Source: Lautropia sp. (GTDB taxonomy: Bacteria; Pseudomonadota; Gammaproteobacteria; Burkholderiales; Burkholderiaceae_E). From it: a stretch of 64,000 nucleotides of DNA. Positions 46,966 through 55,172 of the stretch are shown here, piece by piece. The notes beneath the pieces are model-generated. The model saw nothing but the letters and a program-made list of their open reading frames with translations, searched no databases and was not told the origin of the DNA. A program made the position numbers and the translations under genes. How positions within the stretch are numbered: position 1 is the stretch's first letter; each line of letters begins with the position of its first letter. The stretch is taken from positions 186,001-250,000 of the forward strand of contig JAUNKF010000002.1 of NCBI GenBank assembly GCA_030532895.1, written 5' to 3'.

Positions 46966-48075
46966 TCAGCGGATGATCACCGGCTCCGGGTGGAGACTCA
47001 CGCCGAAGCGCTCGAAGACGCTTTGCTGGATGCGGTTGGCCAGTGCCAGTATTTGCTGGCCGGTGGCGTTGCCGTGGTTGACGAGCACCAGGGCGTGGTT
47101 CGGCGAGACGCCGGCGTCACCCTCGCGGTGGCCCTTCCAACCGCATTGGTCGATCAGCCAGCCGGCCGAGAGTTTGAAAGACGTGTCGTTGGGGGCGGCA
47201 CGCTTGCTGTCTGGCGTCGTGGGATGGGCACGCATGCCAGGATATTGCTCGCGCAGCCGCTCGACCACCTCGGCGGACACCACCGGGTTGTGGAAGAAGC
47301 TGCCGGCGTTGCCCAGCACGGCAGGATCGGGCAGCTTGCGCCGGCGGATCACCTCCACGGTATCGGCCACTTGAGCAGCCGTAAGCCGGCCGCACGGCAG
47401 GGCGCTGGCCAGCTCGGCATAGCCAAGCCGAGGCTCGAAGCGGGTCGATAGCCTTAGCCGTACCGAGATGATCAGCCACTGCCGGCCTTCGGGTGTCTTG
47501 AAGAAGCTCTGCCGATAACCGAAGGCACAGTCAGCCGCAGAAAACCGCCGTCGCTCACCCGTGATCAGGTGGATGGCGGCCACCGACTCGATGCAATCCC
47601 CCACTTCGACCCCATAGGCGCCGATGTTCTGCCAGGGGGCGGCGCCAGCCCGGCCCGGAATCAGTGCGAGGTTCTCCAGCCCGCCATAGCCTTGGGCAAT
47701 CGTCCAGCGCACGATGTCGTGCCAGATTTCACCGGCGGCGATGTCGAGCAGCACCGTGTCACCTTGTCGGTCGACAAGGTGTCGCCCTTGGGTGCGCACG
47801 AGCAGCACGGGTTCGATCAAGTCTCGGGCCAGCAGCAGGTTGCTGCCGCCGGACAGGATCAGTGGGGGGGATGCATCCCGTATCGCCCCCAGCACCTCGT
47901 CCACCTGGGCCAGCTCATCCAGCGTGTAGACCGCTCGTGCGGTGGCGGCAATGCCGAAGGTGTTGTAGGGCTTCAGGTTCAACTGCCGTTGTGGCTGGCG
48001 GCACCGTCGGGCGTTCTCCGGATTGGTGTCAGCGTCATGGTTGGCAGAGGCTGAGGGGCATTGATGGTCGGACAT
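46966..48075 (-). CDS. murB: UDP-N-acetylenolpyruvoylglucosamine reductase
   Basis: 369 residues. NTFGIAATARAVYTLDEL, LILSGGSNLLLARDL, GYGGLENLALIPGRAGAAPW and GAYGVEVGDCIESV, NAGSFFHNPVVSAEVVERL, SAGWLIDQCGWKGHREGDAG define type I MurB, which uses FAD and NADPH to make UDP-MurNAc for peptidoglycan. The first ~35 residues before LNLKPYNTFG are polar and not conserved. I used the ATG at 48075; a TTG at 48093 is also in frame. Confidence 0.95.
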   Translation of the reverse strand: MSDHQCPSASANHDADTNPENARRCRQPQRQLNLKPYNTFGIAATARAVYTLDELAQVDEVLGAIRDASPPLILSGGSNLLLARDLIEPVLLVRTQGRHLVDRQGDTVLLDIAAGEIWHDIVRWTIAQGYGGLENLALIPGRAGAAPWQNIGAYGVEVGDCIESVAAIHLITGERRRFSAADCAFGYRQSFFKTPEGRQWLIISVRLRLSTRFEPRLGYAELASALPCGRLTAAQVADTVEVIRRRKLPDPAVLGNAGSFFHNPVVSAEVVERLREQYPGMRAHPTTPDSKRAAPNDTSFKLSAGWLIDQCGWKGHREGDAGVSPNHALVLVNHGNATGQQILALANRIQQSVFERFGVSLHPEPVIIR

Positions 48076-48188
48076 GGACGGGCTGGGATCCAAAGGAAGC
48101 TGAGCCGGCCCCAGGCGCTTGAGTGGCGCCTGGGCAAGAAGCCTGTTGGGCGCGAAGCACGGCGTGGTCGATTCGCTGACCCGAAGAA

Positions 48189-49157
48189 TCAGCTCGGCAA
48201 ATACGACAGGCGCACGTAGATCGGTGCGAAGGCTTCGGCCTGGGTGATCTGCAACAGGCTTTCGCGGGCCAGCTCCAGCATGGCCACGAAGGTGACGACG
48301 ACGACGGCCGGCCCTTGCTCCGGGTCGAACAGCTCATGAAACTCGGCAAAGCGGCGGGTTTGCAGCTTGCGCAGGATGACGGACATGTGCTCGCGCACCG
48401 AGAGGGATTCACGCTGTACCTGATGGTGCTGCACGAGCCGCGCACGGCGCAACACCTCGGCCCAGGCGGCCCGAAGATCATCGGCCGACACATCGGGCAG
48501 CCGAATCTCGGCCGTGTGATCCAGGTGCGCCTTGGCGGGCACGAAATCCCGGCCCACCACCGGCAGCGCATCGATCTGTGCGGCGCCATATTTGATGCGC
48601 TCGTATTCGAGCAGCCGGCGAGCCAGCTCGGCACGGGGGTCTTCCACCTCCTCGTCGCTGTCGGCCTTCTTCACCGGCAGCAGCATTCTCGACTTGATGT
48701 CGATCAGCATGGCGGCCATCAGCAGGTATTCGGCGGCCAGCTCCAGGTTACGGCTGCGGATCTCGTCCACATAGGCCAGGTACTGGGCCGTCACCTTCGC
48801 CATCGGAATGTCGAGAATGTCGAAGTTCTGCTTGCGGATCAGGTAGAGCAGCAGATCGAGCGGCCCCTCGAAGGTATCGAGCAGCACCTCCAGCGCATCG
48901 GGCGGGATGTACAGATCATTGGGCAGCCGTCGCAGCGGCTCGCCATGAATCAGCGCGATGACGGGCAGGTCAGCGTTCGGATCGACACCCTCGGTCGTTC
49001 TGGCCTCGGCCTTGTCCTTGCCTGGTTTGGTGGTGTCATCGGTTGTTGGTGCCACCGCTGGCGTGCCCTGGGCGGGCATTGGCCCGGTGGCTTCGGCAGG
49101 CGATGGGGCCGACACGGTGGCTGCCGGCTCGTTGGCGGCCGGAGGAGGCAGACTCAT
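48189..49157 (-). CDS. scpA: Segregation and condensation protein A
   Basis: 322 residues. After a ~65-residue Pro/Ala/Thr-rich N-terminus, the kleisin core begins: VLLDTFEGPLDLLLYLIRKQ, NFDILDIPMAKVTAQYLAYV, LAAEYLLMAAMLIDIKSRML, and the C-terminal winged helix (VVVVTFVAMLELARESLLQI). ScpA links SMC heads with ScpB in chromosome segregation. scpB is not adjacent. It begins just downstream of the DUF3460 gene on the same strand. Confidence 0.95.
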   Translation of the reverse strand: MSLPPPAANEPAATVSAPSPAEATGPMPAQGTPAVAPTTDDTTKPGKDKAEARTTEGVDPNADLPVIALIHGEPLRRLPNDLYIPPDALEVLLDTFEGPLDLLLYLIRKQNFDILDIPMAKVTAQYLAYVDEIRSRNLELAAEYLLMAAMLIDIKSRMLLPVKKADSDEEVEDPRAELARRLLEYERIKYGAAQIDALPVVGRDFVPAKAHLDHTAEIRLPDVSADDLRAAWAEVLRRARLVQHHQVQRESLSVREHMSVILRKLQTRRFAEFHELFDPEQGPAVVVVTFVAMLELARESLLQITQAEAFAPIYVRLSYLPS

Positions 49158-49167
49158 GCGGTGGTGC

Positions 49168-49383
49168 TCAGGCAGCGTCGTGCGGCTGAGGGTCGATATT
49201 GGTCTGATAGGGATAGGGCTTTTGCATCACCCGCGATTCATTCTCTTCCCGGCGGCGATCCAGATCGATCGGGGCCTTGTCCCACCAGATGGCGCGACCG
49301 CGCTGCTGCTCGGCTTCGAGGTGGGGGCGCTGGGTCTTGAGCTGCTTCAGGAACTGGGTGGCTTCCGACTCGTAGAGGGCCAT
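49168..49383 (-). CDS. DUF3460 family protein
   Basis: 71 residues: MALYESEATQFLKQLKTQRP, then LEAEQQRGRAIWWDKAPIDL and DRRREENESRVMQKPYPYQT. The family occurs in betaproteobacteria, usually directly before scpA, as here (gap of ten bases to scpA). Function unknown. The start is MALYESE, since the upstream residues are not conserved. Confidence 0.88.
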   Translation of the reverse strand: MALYESEATQFLKQLKTQRPHLEAEQQRGRAIWWDKAPIDLDRRREENESRVMQKPYPYQTNIDPQPHDAA

Positions 49384-49531
49384 GGCTGCGATCCGTCGAG
49401 GGGCATTGATGAACCCGGTCATTGTAATGGAGCACTTGCCGCTTGCCGATGGGCATCTGGCGCCTGGGCGGCCGGAGCAGGCCGCTCGTGGCATGCCTGC
49501 AACCGCCGCTGCGCGTTCGTATCTGTGGGGT

Positions 49532-50008
49532 TCATGATGCCGGGTTCTGACCGATGAAGCGATCGCCGAACATGAAGATGACCAGACCCACCAGCATCAC
49601 GCCCATGCCCGCCAGCTTCCACCACGGCACGGGGCGTACCGGCATCTGGATCAGCCCGAAATGGTCGATCAGCATCCCGGTGCAGAGCTGCCCGATGATG
49701 ATCAGGAACATCATGTTGACGATGCCGATCTTGGGGGCCATGAAGACCGTGGCCGTGACGAAGCCGGCACCGAGTAGTCCGCCCAGCCAGCGCCACCACG
49801 GCTGCTGCCCGATGTTGGCGGCCACCGGCTGCCAGTCGCTCAGGAAAAAGGCGGCGACCGCCAGAAAGATGGTGCCCACGGAAAACGAGATCAGCGAGGC
49901 CACGAGCGGCTGATAGCCCAGACCCGCGCTGAGCCGGGCATTGATGGCGGCTTGCATGGCCATGCCGATGCCGGTGGCCAGTGCGATCAGCCCATAGGTG
50001 AGGTTCAT
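49532..50008 (-). CDS. DMT family transporter (YdcZ/DUF606 type)
   Basis: 158 residues with five hydrophobic segments: LTYGLIALATGIGMAMQAAI, LVASLISFSVGTIFLAVAAF, WLGGLLGAGFVTATVFMAPK, IGIVNMMFLIIIGQLCTGML and LAGMGVMLVGLVIFMFGDRF. This five-helix unit is the single-domain form of the drug/metabolite transporter superfamily and should work as a dimer. The substrate is unknown. AAAGGAG lies upstream of the ATG at 50008. Confidence 0.9.
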   Translation of the reverse strand: MNLTYGLIALATGIGMAMQAAINARLSAGLGYQPLVASLISFSVGTIFLAVAAFFLSDWQPVAANIGQQPWWRWLGGLLGAGFVTATVFMAPKIGIVNMMFLIIIGQLCTGMLIDHFGLIQMPVRPVPWWKLAGMGVMLVGLVIFMFGDRFIGQNPAS

Positions 50009-50270
50009 CCTGTGTCTCCTTTCAAGTGCGCGCATGCACGCATTTAGCCTGGTGAGGGCGCCGACGGGTGCAGATGACAGGCGCCACGGGCAGGCATGAG
50101 GTGTTCTGGCCCGACAGGGGTGAATATAAAACGTCCGCGTGCGTGCTTTGGTTCATGCAACAACATGTTGCCCCTGGCGGGCGTTGTGGGCCGGGCCGAT
50201 CATCCAGTATGCTCGGCGTTTTCTGGTGGCTTCCTCTGTGCCATCACGGGCTTTATACGGTTTCTTTGTC

Positions 50271-50903
50271 ATGACAGCTTTCAACAGGTTTTCGGCTTCT
50301 GCATCGCCATCGGGTACGGCTGATCCTCGGCACGATCAGGCACAGTCTGTTGAGACCCCCGCCCGTCGCCCGCTGGGCAAGGGCGCCAAGGTGCCGCCAC
50401 GCGGTGCGCGTACCCCGCTTGCCTGGTGGTGGGCTGCATTGCTCGCGGTGGCGCCGCTGGCGGCTTGCGACGGCATTGCCGAGCACAAGCTGGTGGCAGG
50501 CCAGCACACCGAGGCGGATGTGCGCCGCTGGATGGGTCAGCCCGAGATGATCTGGGAAGAGGAGGATGGCACGCGGGTGCTCGAATACCCGCGAGGCCCG
50601 GCCGGCCTGCAAACCTACCTGGTGACGATCGGCCCGGATGGGCGTTATCGGGAGATGAAACACGCGCTCACGGAAGAAAATTTTGCGCGTGTGAAACCGG
50701 GCATGGATCGGGATCAGGTGCGTCAGATCCTTGGCAAGCCGAGCACCGTCGAGCGTTTTGCCCTATCGAAGGAAGAGGTCTGGAGCTGGCGCCATGAGGG
50801 GCAGGACACCCGAAAGATGTTCTTCAACGCCCATTTCGATCAGCACAGCGGCCTACTGAAGAAGGTCTCCACCGTGCAAGACTGGCGCGAAGGCAATCGC
50901 TAG
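50271..50903 (+). CDS. Outer-membrane lipoprotein with two BamE/SmpA-like modules
   Basis: 210 residues from the ATG at 50271. The lipobox LAVAPLAAC lies about 66 residues in, which is too far for a signal peptide. A GTG at 50391 with GCAAGGG upstream would give a normal 27-residue signal and a 170-residue protein, and I consider it the likelier start. Two related modules follow: LVAGQHTEADVRRWMGQPEM (module one) and VKPGMDRDQVRQILGKPSTV (module two), each with the GxPxxV-type strand of SmpA/OmlA (BamE) domains. It is not BamE itself, which has a single module. Confidence 0.75.
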   Translation: MTAFNRFSASASPSGTADPRHDQAQSVETPARRPLGKGAKVPPRGARTPLAWWWAALLAVAPLAACDGIAEHKLVAGQHTEADVRRWMGQPEMIWEEEDGTRVLEYPRGPAGLQTYLVTIGPDGRYREMKHALTEENFARVKPGMDRDQVRQILGKPSTVERFALSKEEVWSWRHEGQDTRKMFFNAHFDQHSGLLKKVSTVQDWREGNR

Positions 50904-50912
50904 CCATGTCCA

Positions 50913-52661
50913 TCAAGGCTGCCTGTTCCTGGCCGGCTGAAGCTCGCGGTAAACATCCGACAGCGTGGTGAACAGGTTTTTCGTCCCCAGCTCATCCAGA
51001 AAACCCGAGCGGCGGAACAGGGACAGGGGTTGCTGGTTGGGGGCAACGATGATCAGCCGCCCGCCATCTTCGGTGATGACGCGGTTCAGCGCCTGCAAGG
51101 CATCCAGCCCCGTCGTGTCGAGGTTGATCAGCTGGTGCATTTCCAGCACCACCACATCCGGCAGCGGCTGCGGGCTGGCCGTCATCGCTTCGATCTTGCC
51201 GATGCTGCCAAAAAAGAGCGAACCGAATACCTGCCAGACGCCCACGCGTCGGCCATCGGGCAGTGTGGCGATCTCGTCCGGCACGGCCTGCCGCGCCACG
51301 CGCGTGAGCGACGACACCCGATAGATGAAGAAGAGGCTGGCGAGCAACAGCCCCACCTCGACAGCCACCGTCAGGTCGAAGATGACGGTCAAGAGGAAGG
51401 TGCTGACCAGAATGGTGCGGTAATTGAAGCTGAAGAGCTTCAGGCGGGCAAAGGCGCGCCAGTCGCCCATGTTGAAGCCCACCGACATCAGGATGCCGGC
51501 CAGCACGGCCATCGGGATGTGAACGGCCAGCGGCGCCAGCACCAGCATGAAGATGAGCAGGGTGGCGGCATGGATGATGCCGGCCACGGGCGTGCGCCCG
51601 CCGCTCCGGATGTTGGTGACGGTGCGGGCGATGGTGCCGGTCACGGCGATGCCGCCAAAGAGCGGGGTGGCAAAGTTGGCGATGCCCTGAGCCATCAGCT
51701 CCTGGTTGGCGTCGTGCTTGTCGTGGGTCATGCTGTCGGCCACGCGGGCGCAGAGCAGCGATTCGATGGCGCCGAGCAGGGCGATGGCCAGGGTCGGCAT
51801 CAGCAGCATCCGGGCCGATTGCCAGTCGAAACTGGGCAGGACTGGCGTGGGCAGGGTTTGGGGGATGCCGCCGAAGCGGCTGCCGATCGTCTCCACCGGC
51901 ATCTGCATCAGAAAGGCGGCGAGCGTGCCGGCCACCAGCACGACGAGTGGTGCCGGGATGCGGGCCAAGGTGCTGGCAAGGCGGGTGCCTCCGTCGTCGG
52001 CGGGCGTGTCGGGCGGGGCTTGATCATGCAACACCTTGCGGCGCTGATGGGCAAGCTTCGAGGATTTGGGCCAGACGGCCAGTCCGATGAAGGTGGCCAC
52101 GCCAAGACCCAGGGCGTAGGGGTTGATGCCCTCGCGGTAATGCGCGAGCGTGTCGAGCATCGAGAAGAAATCGGCCGGCATGCTGTCGATCTTCAGCCCC
52201 AGAAAGTCCTTCAGCTGCGACAGCATGATGACGACGGCGATGCCGTTCGTGAACCCGATGACGATCGAGATCGGCACATAGCGGATGATCTGCCCCATCC
52301 GCAGCGCCCCCATCAGAAAGAGCAGCACGCCCGCCATCATCGTGGCGAGCAGCATGTTGGCCAGCCCGTATTGCAGGCTGATGCCATAGAGCATGGCGAC
52401 GAAGGCACCTGCCGGCCCGCCGATCTGCACCTTGGAGCCGCCAAAGATCGAGACGAGCGCGCCGCCGATGATCGCGGTGATCAAACCTTGCTCGGGCTTG
52501 ACGCCACTGGCGATGCCAAAAGCCATCGCCAGTGGCAGCGCCACGCAGGCTACCGTCAGCCCCGCCCCCAGATCCGCCGTGACATGGTGCCGTCGATAGC
52601 CCCGCAAGGCGTCCAGCAGGGCGGGGCGGAAATGAAAGCCTTTGAAGAGATTGAGTTGCAT
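50913..52661 (-). CDS. SulP family inorganic anion transporter with STAS domain
   Basis: 582 residues. The N-terminal membrane part has the SulP signatures (ADLGAGLTVACVALPLAMAF, SVFGGSKVQIGGPAGAFVAM-like, IVIGFTNGIAVVIMLSQLKD, NQELMAQGIANFATPLFGGI) and the cytosolic STAS domain occupies ~residues 450-570 (DVVVLEMHQLINLDTTGLDA). The family carries sulfate, bicarbonate or dicarboxylates; the substrate cannot be deduced. No carbonic anhydrase is fused or adjacent. It is convergent to the BamE-like lipoprotein gene. Confidence 0.93.
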   Translation of the reverse strand: MQLNLFKGFHFRPALLDALRGYRRHHVTADLGAGLTVACVALPLAMAFGIASGVKPEQGLITAIIGGALVSIFGGSKVQIGGPAGAFVAMLYGISLQYGLANMLLATMMAGVLLFLMGALRMGQIIRYVPISIVIGFTNGIAVVIMLSQLKDFLGLKIDSMPADFFSMLDTLAHYREGINPYALGLGVATFIGLAVWPKSSKLAHQRRKVLHDQAPPDTPADDGGTRLASTLARIPAPLVVLVAGTLAAFLMQMPVETIGSRFGGIPQTLPTPVLPSFDWQSARMLLMPTLAIALLGAIESLLCARVADSMTHDKHDANQELMAQGIANFATPLFGGIAVTGTIARTVTNIRSGGRTPVAGIIHAATLLIFMLVLAPLAVHIPMAVLAGILMSVGFNMGDWRAFARLKLFSFNYRTILVSTFLLTVIFDLTVAVEVGLLLASLFFIYRVSSLTRVARQAVPDEIATLPDGRRVGVWQVFGSLFFGSIGKIEAMTASPQPLPDVVVLEMHQLINLDTTGLDALQALNRVITEDGGRLIIVAPNQQPLSLFRRSGFLDELGTKNLFTTLSDVYRELQPARNRQP

Positions 52662-52757
52662 GGGGATCAGGCAGTCTGAATTTGGCGCACCAAAAGTCTA
52701 GCGGATTCGTGTCTGATCCGTACCACGATCAGCCCTTTGGCACCGCGCTTGCGGGTT

Positions 52758-52801
52758 TGTCCCAGTTGGCGCGGGGACGAATAAGTTCATAACACGCTCT
52801 A
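52758..52801 (-). repeat. Dispersed intergenic repeat, copy E
   Basis: Minus strand: TAGAGCGTGTTATGAACTTA then TTCGTCCCCGCGCCAACTGG, aligning with the first 45 bases of copies A and C. It lies between the SulP gene and the AEC gene. Confidence 0.65.
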
Positions 52802-52860
52802 TGCATTCGTGGCGGCGCGGCGGGCCTTGGCATCGTTCATCCAGACATGATGGCACTGCC

Positions 52861-53766
52861 TCAGCTCAGCCAACTGAGGCACAGTGGCACGGTAAGGGCT
52901 GCCAGCAGGGTTTGAACGGTGATCAGCGCGGCCATCAGTGGCGCGTCTCCCCCCATCTGGCGAGCCATGATATAGGCGTTGGGGGCCGTGGGCAGTGCGC
53001 CATAGAAACAGGCCACGGTAGCCACCTCGGGCGGCAGGTGCAGCAGGCGGGCCACCAGCACGGCGATGGCCGGCATCAGCAGCAGTTTGAGGCTGGCGGT
53101 GATCAGCAGCGTCATCGGGCGCGCCTGCTCGCGGCGGAAGCTCAGCCCGGCGCCCACGCAGAGCAGGCCCAGGCACAGGGCGGCGCGGCCCAGGATGTCG
53201 AGTGTGCCGGCCACGGCCGTGGGCAACGGCAAGCCGAGCCTGCCCCAGAGCAGGCCGGCCAGCGTCGCCACGATGATCGGGTTGCGGAGGATGGCGAGCA
53301 CTACCGTGCCAATGGCCGGACGGCGACCGCTCCACCACGACAGGGCCACCACGGCCACCAGGTTGACCACGGGCAGGCACAGAGCCAGGGCCAGGGCGAG
53401 CAGGCTGGTGAGTTGCGCCGGAAAGAGCAGGCTGCCCACGGCGATGCCGAAATAGGAGTTTGGCCGCAGCGCACCCTGAAGCACCGAGGAGCGGGCAGGC
53501 CCTGGGAGCGATGTGTTCAGCAGCAAACCCAGGAGCGTGATCAGCACGATGGCGGCGCTGGGCAGCAGCGTGCCCAGTGCAAGTTGCGCGGCCGTCGTGC
53601 CCTCGATGTCGAGCTTGGCGGTGGCCGAGAACAGCAGGGCCGGAAAGGCGATGTGAAAGGAAAACTTCTCCGCACCGGCAAAAAAGCCATCCGACAACCA
53701 GCCGCCGTAGCGGGTGAGGATGCCGAGCAGGATGATCAGGAAGACCGGGAGGATGGCGGAGAGCAT
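52861..53766 (-). CDS. AEC family (auxin efflux carrier-like) transporter
   Basis: 301 residues, about ten membrane helices in two halves. AILPVFLIILLGILTRYGG, LQGALRPNSYFGIAVGSLLF, and CFYGALPTAPNAYIMARQMG match AEC permeases, which move organic acids such as malonate or malate in bacteria. The ATG at 53766 lies 15 bases beyond the stop of the XRE antitoxin remnant on the same strand. The substrate is not determinable. Confidence 0.9.
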   Translation of the reverse strand: MLSAILPVFLIILLGILTRYGGWLSDGFFAGAEKFSFHIAFPALLFSATAKLDIEGTTAAQLALGTLLPSAAIVLITLLGLLLNTSLPGPARSSVLQGALRPNSYFGIAVGSLLFPAQLTSLLALALALCLPVVNLVAVVALSWWSGRRPAIGTVVLAILRNPIIVATLAGLLWGRLGLPLPTAVAGTLDILGRAALCLGLLCVGAGLSFRREQARPMTLLITASLKLLLMPAIAVLVARLLHLPPEVATVACFYGALPTAPNAYIMARQMGGDAPLMAALITVQTLLAALTVPLCLSWLS

Positions 53767-53781
53767 GGCTGGGGTGGTGGT

Positions 53782-53937
53782 TTATGGCGCTTCGAGCACT
53801 CGCATGTCGACGGGTAGCCCGATTGAGGCCACCATGATGATGAGGGTGTCGACCGAAAAGCGGTTGATTTTTCCCCTTGATAGATCAGAGACCCGTGGTT
53901 GTGTTACCCCCAGTGGCCGAGCGGCTTCTGTTTGTGA
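53782..53937 (-). pseudogene. C-terminal remnant of an XRE-family antitoxin-like regulator
   Basis: 51 codons starting directly after the TGA of the TauD-type gene and in the same frame. The residues SQTEAARPLGVTQPRVSDLS, RGKINRFSVDTLIIMVASIG and LPVDMRVLEAP match the C-terminal half of HigA-type helix-turn-helix proteins (normally ~90-100 residues). There is no start codon and no N-terminal half upstream, so the gene is truncated. It is too short for any long-ORF search to report. Confidence 0.7.
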
Positions 53938-54942
53938 TCAGCCGGTGGTGTGCCCGCAAAGGCCCGAACGAGAGGCATTGGGTTGCTGTGCGATCCTGAT
54001 GCGAATCAGATGACGATCCGGGTCGGTGAAATGGGTTCTGCCGTGCAGCATGTGGTGATTGTCCACCCAGAGCAAGCTGTCGTCTTCAAGCAACTGCTTG
54101 AAGCAGGGCACATTGTTCTCGATCAGATCATGTATCAGGGACAGGGCGGCCAGTCGTTGTGGGGTGGCCAGTTCAGGATAGGCTGCCAGTCCCTTGAGGA
54201 TGGCATCATACCGCCACCGGATGTTGAGGGCAGAATCCACCTTGGTGGAGCGAGAGAAAATCGGGTAGTGGCCGATGGGTGATTCATTGTCATTGGCCTG
54301 GGGGTTGGCGAAAGCGCTTGGCACTTCGAAGGGCCATGCCTGGGTCAGTTCGACCTGCGCTGCGCGACCGGCGCGAGTGTCCATCAGGGCGGTCACGATA
54401 TCGTTCACGTCGATGAGGCAGGATGCACCGCCGCCGCATCGCGCAGATCGGACGGTGTAGAGCAGGAAATGCTCTTCCGGCATGGAGATGAATGACGAGT
54501 CGGTATGCATGTCCGCTCGCCCGGTTCTCTCCGAGAAAGTGAGCGGACGGTTTGCATCCGGGCGGGATGGGCGGCTTTTGACATCCCAGAAAATCCGGTG
54601 GTGTTGCTGTTCGGTAGGTGTGGGAAAACCGATGGCCAATGACAGCGCGAACAGGAGCAGGTTTCTGTCATGGGCAGAAAACGCCGACAAGCCCAGTGCT
54701 TGGACGATGATGGCTTTCAGTTCCGTGGCAGCAAACTGTTCGGCGAAGGCGCGTAAGGATGGCATCTCCAGCAGCATGGCTTGAATGCGTGCTTCTTCAG
54801 GGTGAGGGAAGAAGCCTGTGTGAACATCATTTTCCGAGAAGAAAGTGCGGAGAATGTGGGTAATGCGTGGCAAGTCTGCCTGCCAGTCATGATGGCAAGT
54901 GGCCAGACCAATACTGTCTTGGATCTCGCTAAGATTCAGCAT
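53938..54942 (-). CDS. TauD/TfdA-like Fe(II)/2-oxoglutarate dioxygenase
   Basis: 334 residues from the ATG at 54942, which has AAGGAG seven bases upstream. The facial triad is visible: His146 and Asp148 in GRADMHTDSSFISMPEEHF, and His300 in DNHHMLHGRTHF, with Arg310/Arg314 in the 2-oxoglutarate region. It resembles clavaminate-synthase-like members acting on amino acids or peptides; the substrate is unknown. Divergent from a LysR regulator. Base composition looks lower in GC than neighbours, consistent with acquisition. Confidence 0.83.
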   Translation of the reverse strand: MLNLSEIQDSIGLATCHHDWQADLPRITHILRTFFSENDVHTGFFPHPEEARIQAMLLEMPSLRAFAEQFAATELKAIIVQALGLSAFSAHDRNLLLFALSLAIGFPTPTEQQHHRIFWDVKSRPSRPDANRPLTFSERTGRADMHTDSSFISMPEEHFLLYTVRSARCGGGASCLIDVNDIVTALMDTRAGRAAQVELTQAWPFEVPSAFANPQANDNESPIGHYPIFSRSTKVDSALNIRWRYDAILKGLAAYPELATPQRLAALSLIHDLIENNVPCFKQLLEDDSLLWVDNHHMLHGRTHFTDPDRHLIRIRIAQQPNASRSGLCGHTTG

Positions 54943-54980
54943 GTCTGTCTCCTTGTGATCAATGTCGCTCAGAAGGGCAT

Positions 54981-55011
54981 TCGTGGGGGCGAGTTTGTGC
55001 ATGACACGTTT
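54981..55011 (-). repeat. Weak copy of dispersed repeat
   Basis: Minus strand: ACGTGTCATGCACAAACTCG followed by CCCCCACG; similar to the first part of copies D and E. Lies upstream of the TauD-type gene. Confidence 0.35.
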
Positions 55012-55045
55012 CCCGGATCATGTTCCGATTTGGTTTGGCACGGAA

Positions 55046-55082
55046 ATATCGTTTTCGTCTCACGGTGATAGCCAACGAATAT
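55046..55082. promoter_or_regulatory. Possible LysR-type operator
   Basis: Imperfect inverted repeat ATATCGTT ... AACGAATAT in the divergent gap between the dioxygenase and LysR genes, about 90 bases before the lysR ATG. The spacing is long (20 bases), so this is tentative. Confidence 0.3.
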
Positions 55083-55172
55083 CGGGGGGCGGCATGTTGC
55101 ATGCTATGTTCTGCCGGCATGGCATCGGGCAGCAGGAAGCAGCAGGAGTAGGAGAGAGATGGGAGCGTTTGA

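Noticed and set aside
51030-52679. 549-codon plus-strand frame opposite the SulP gene
   Set aside because: His/Asp/Gly-rich composition typical of a shadow frame; the minus strand encodes a complete SulP transporter.
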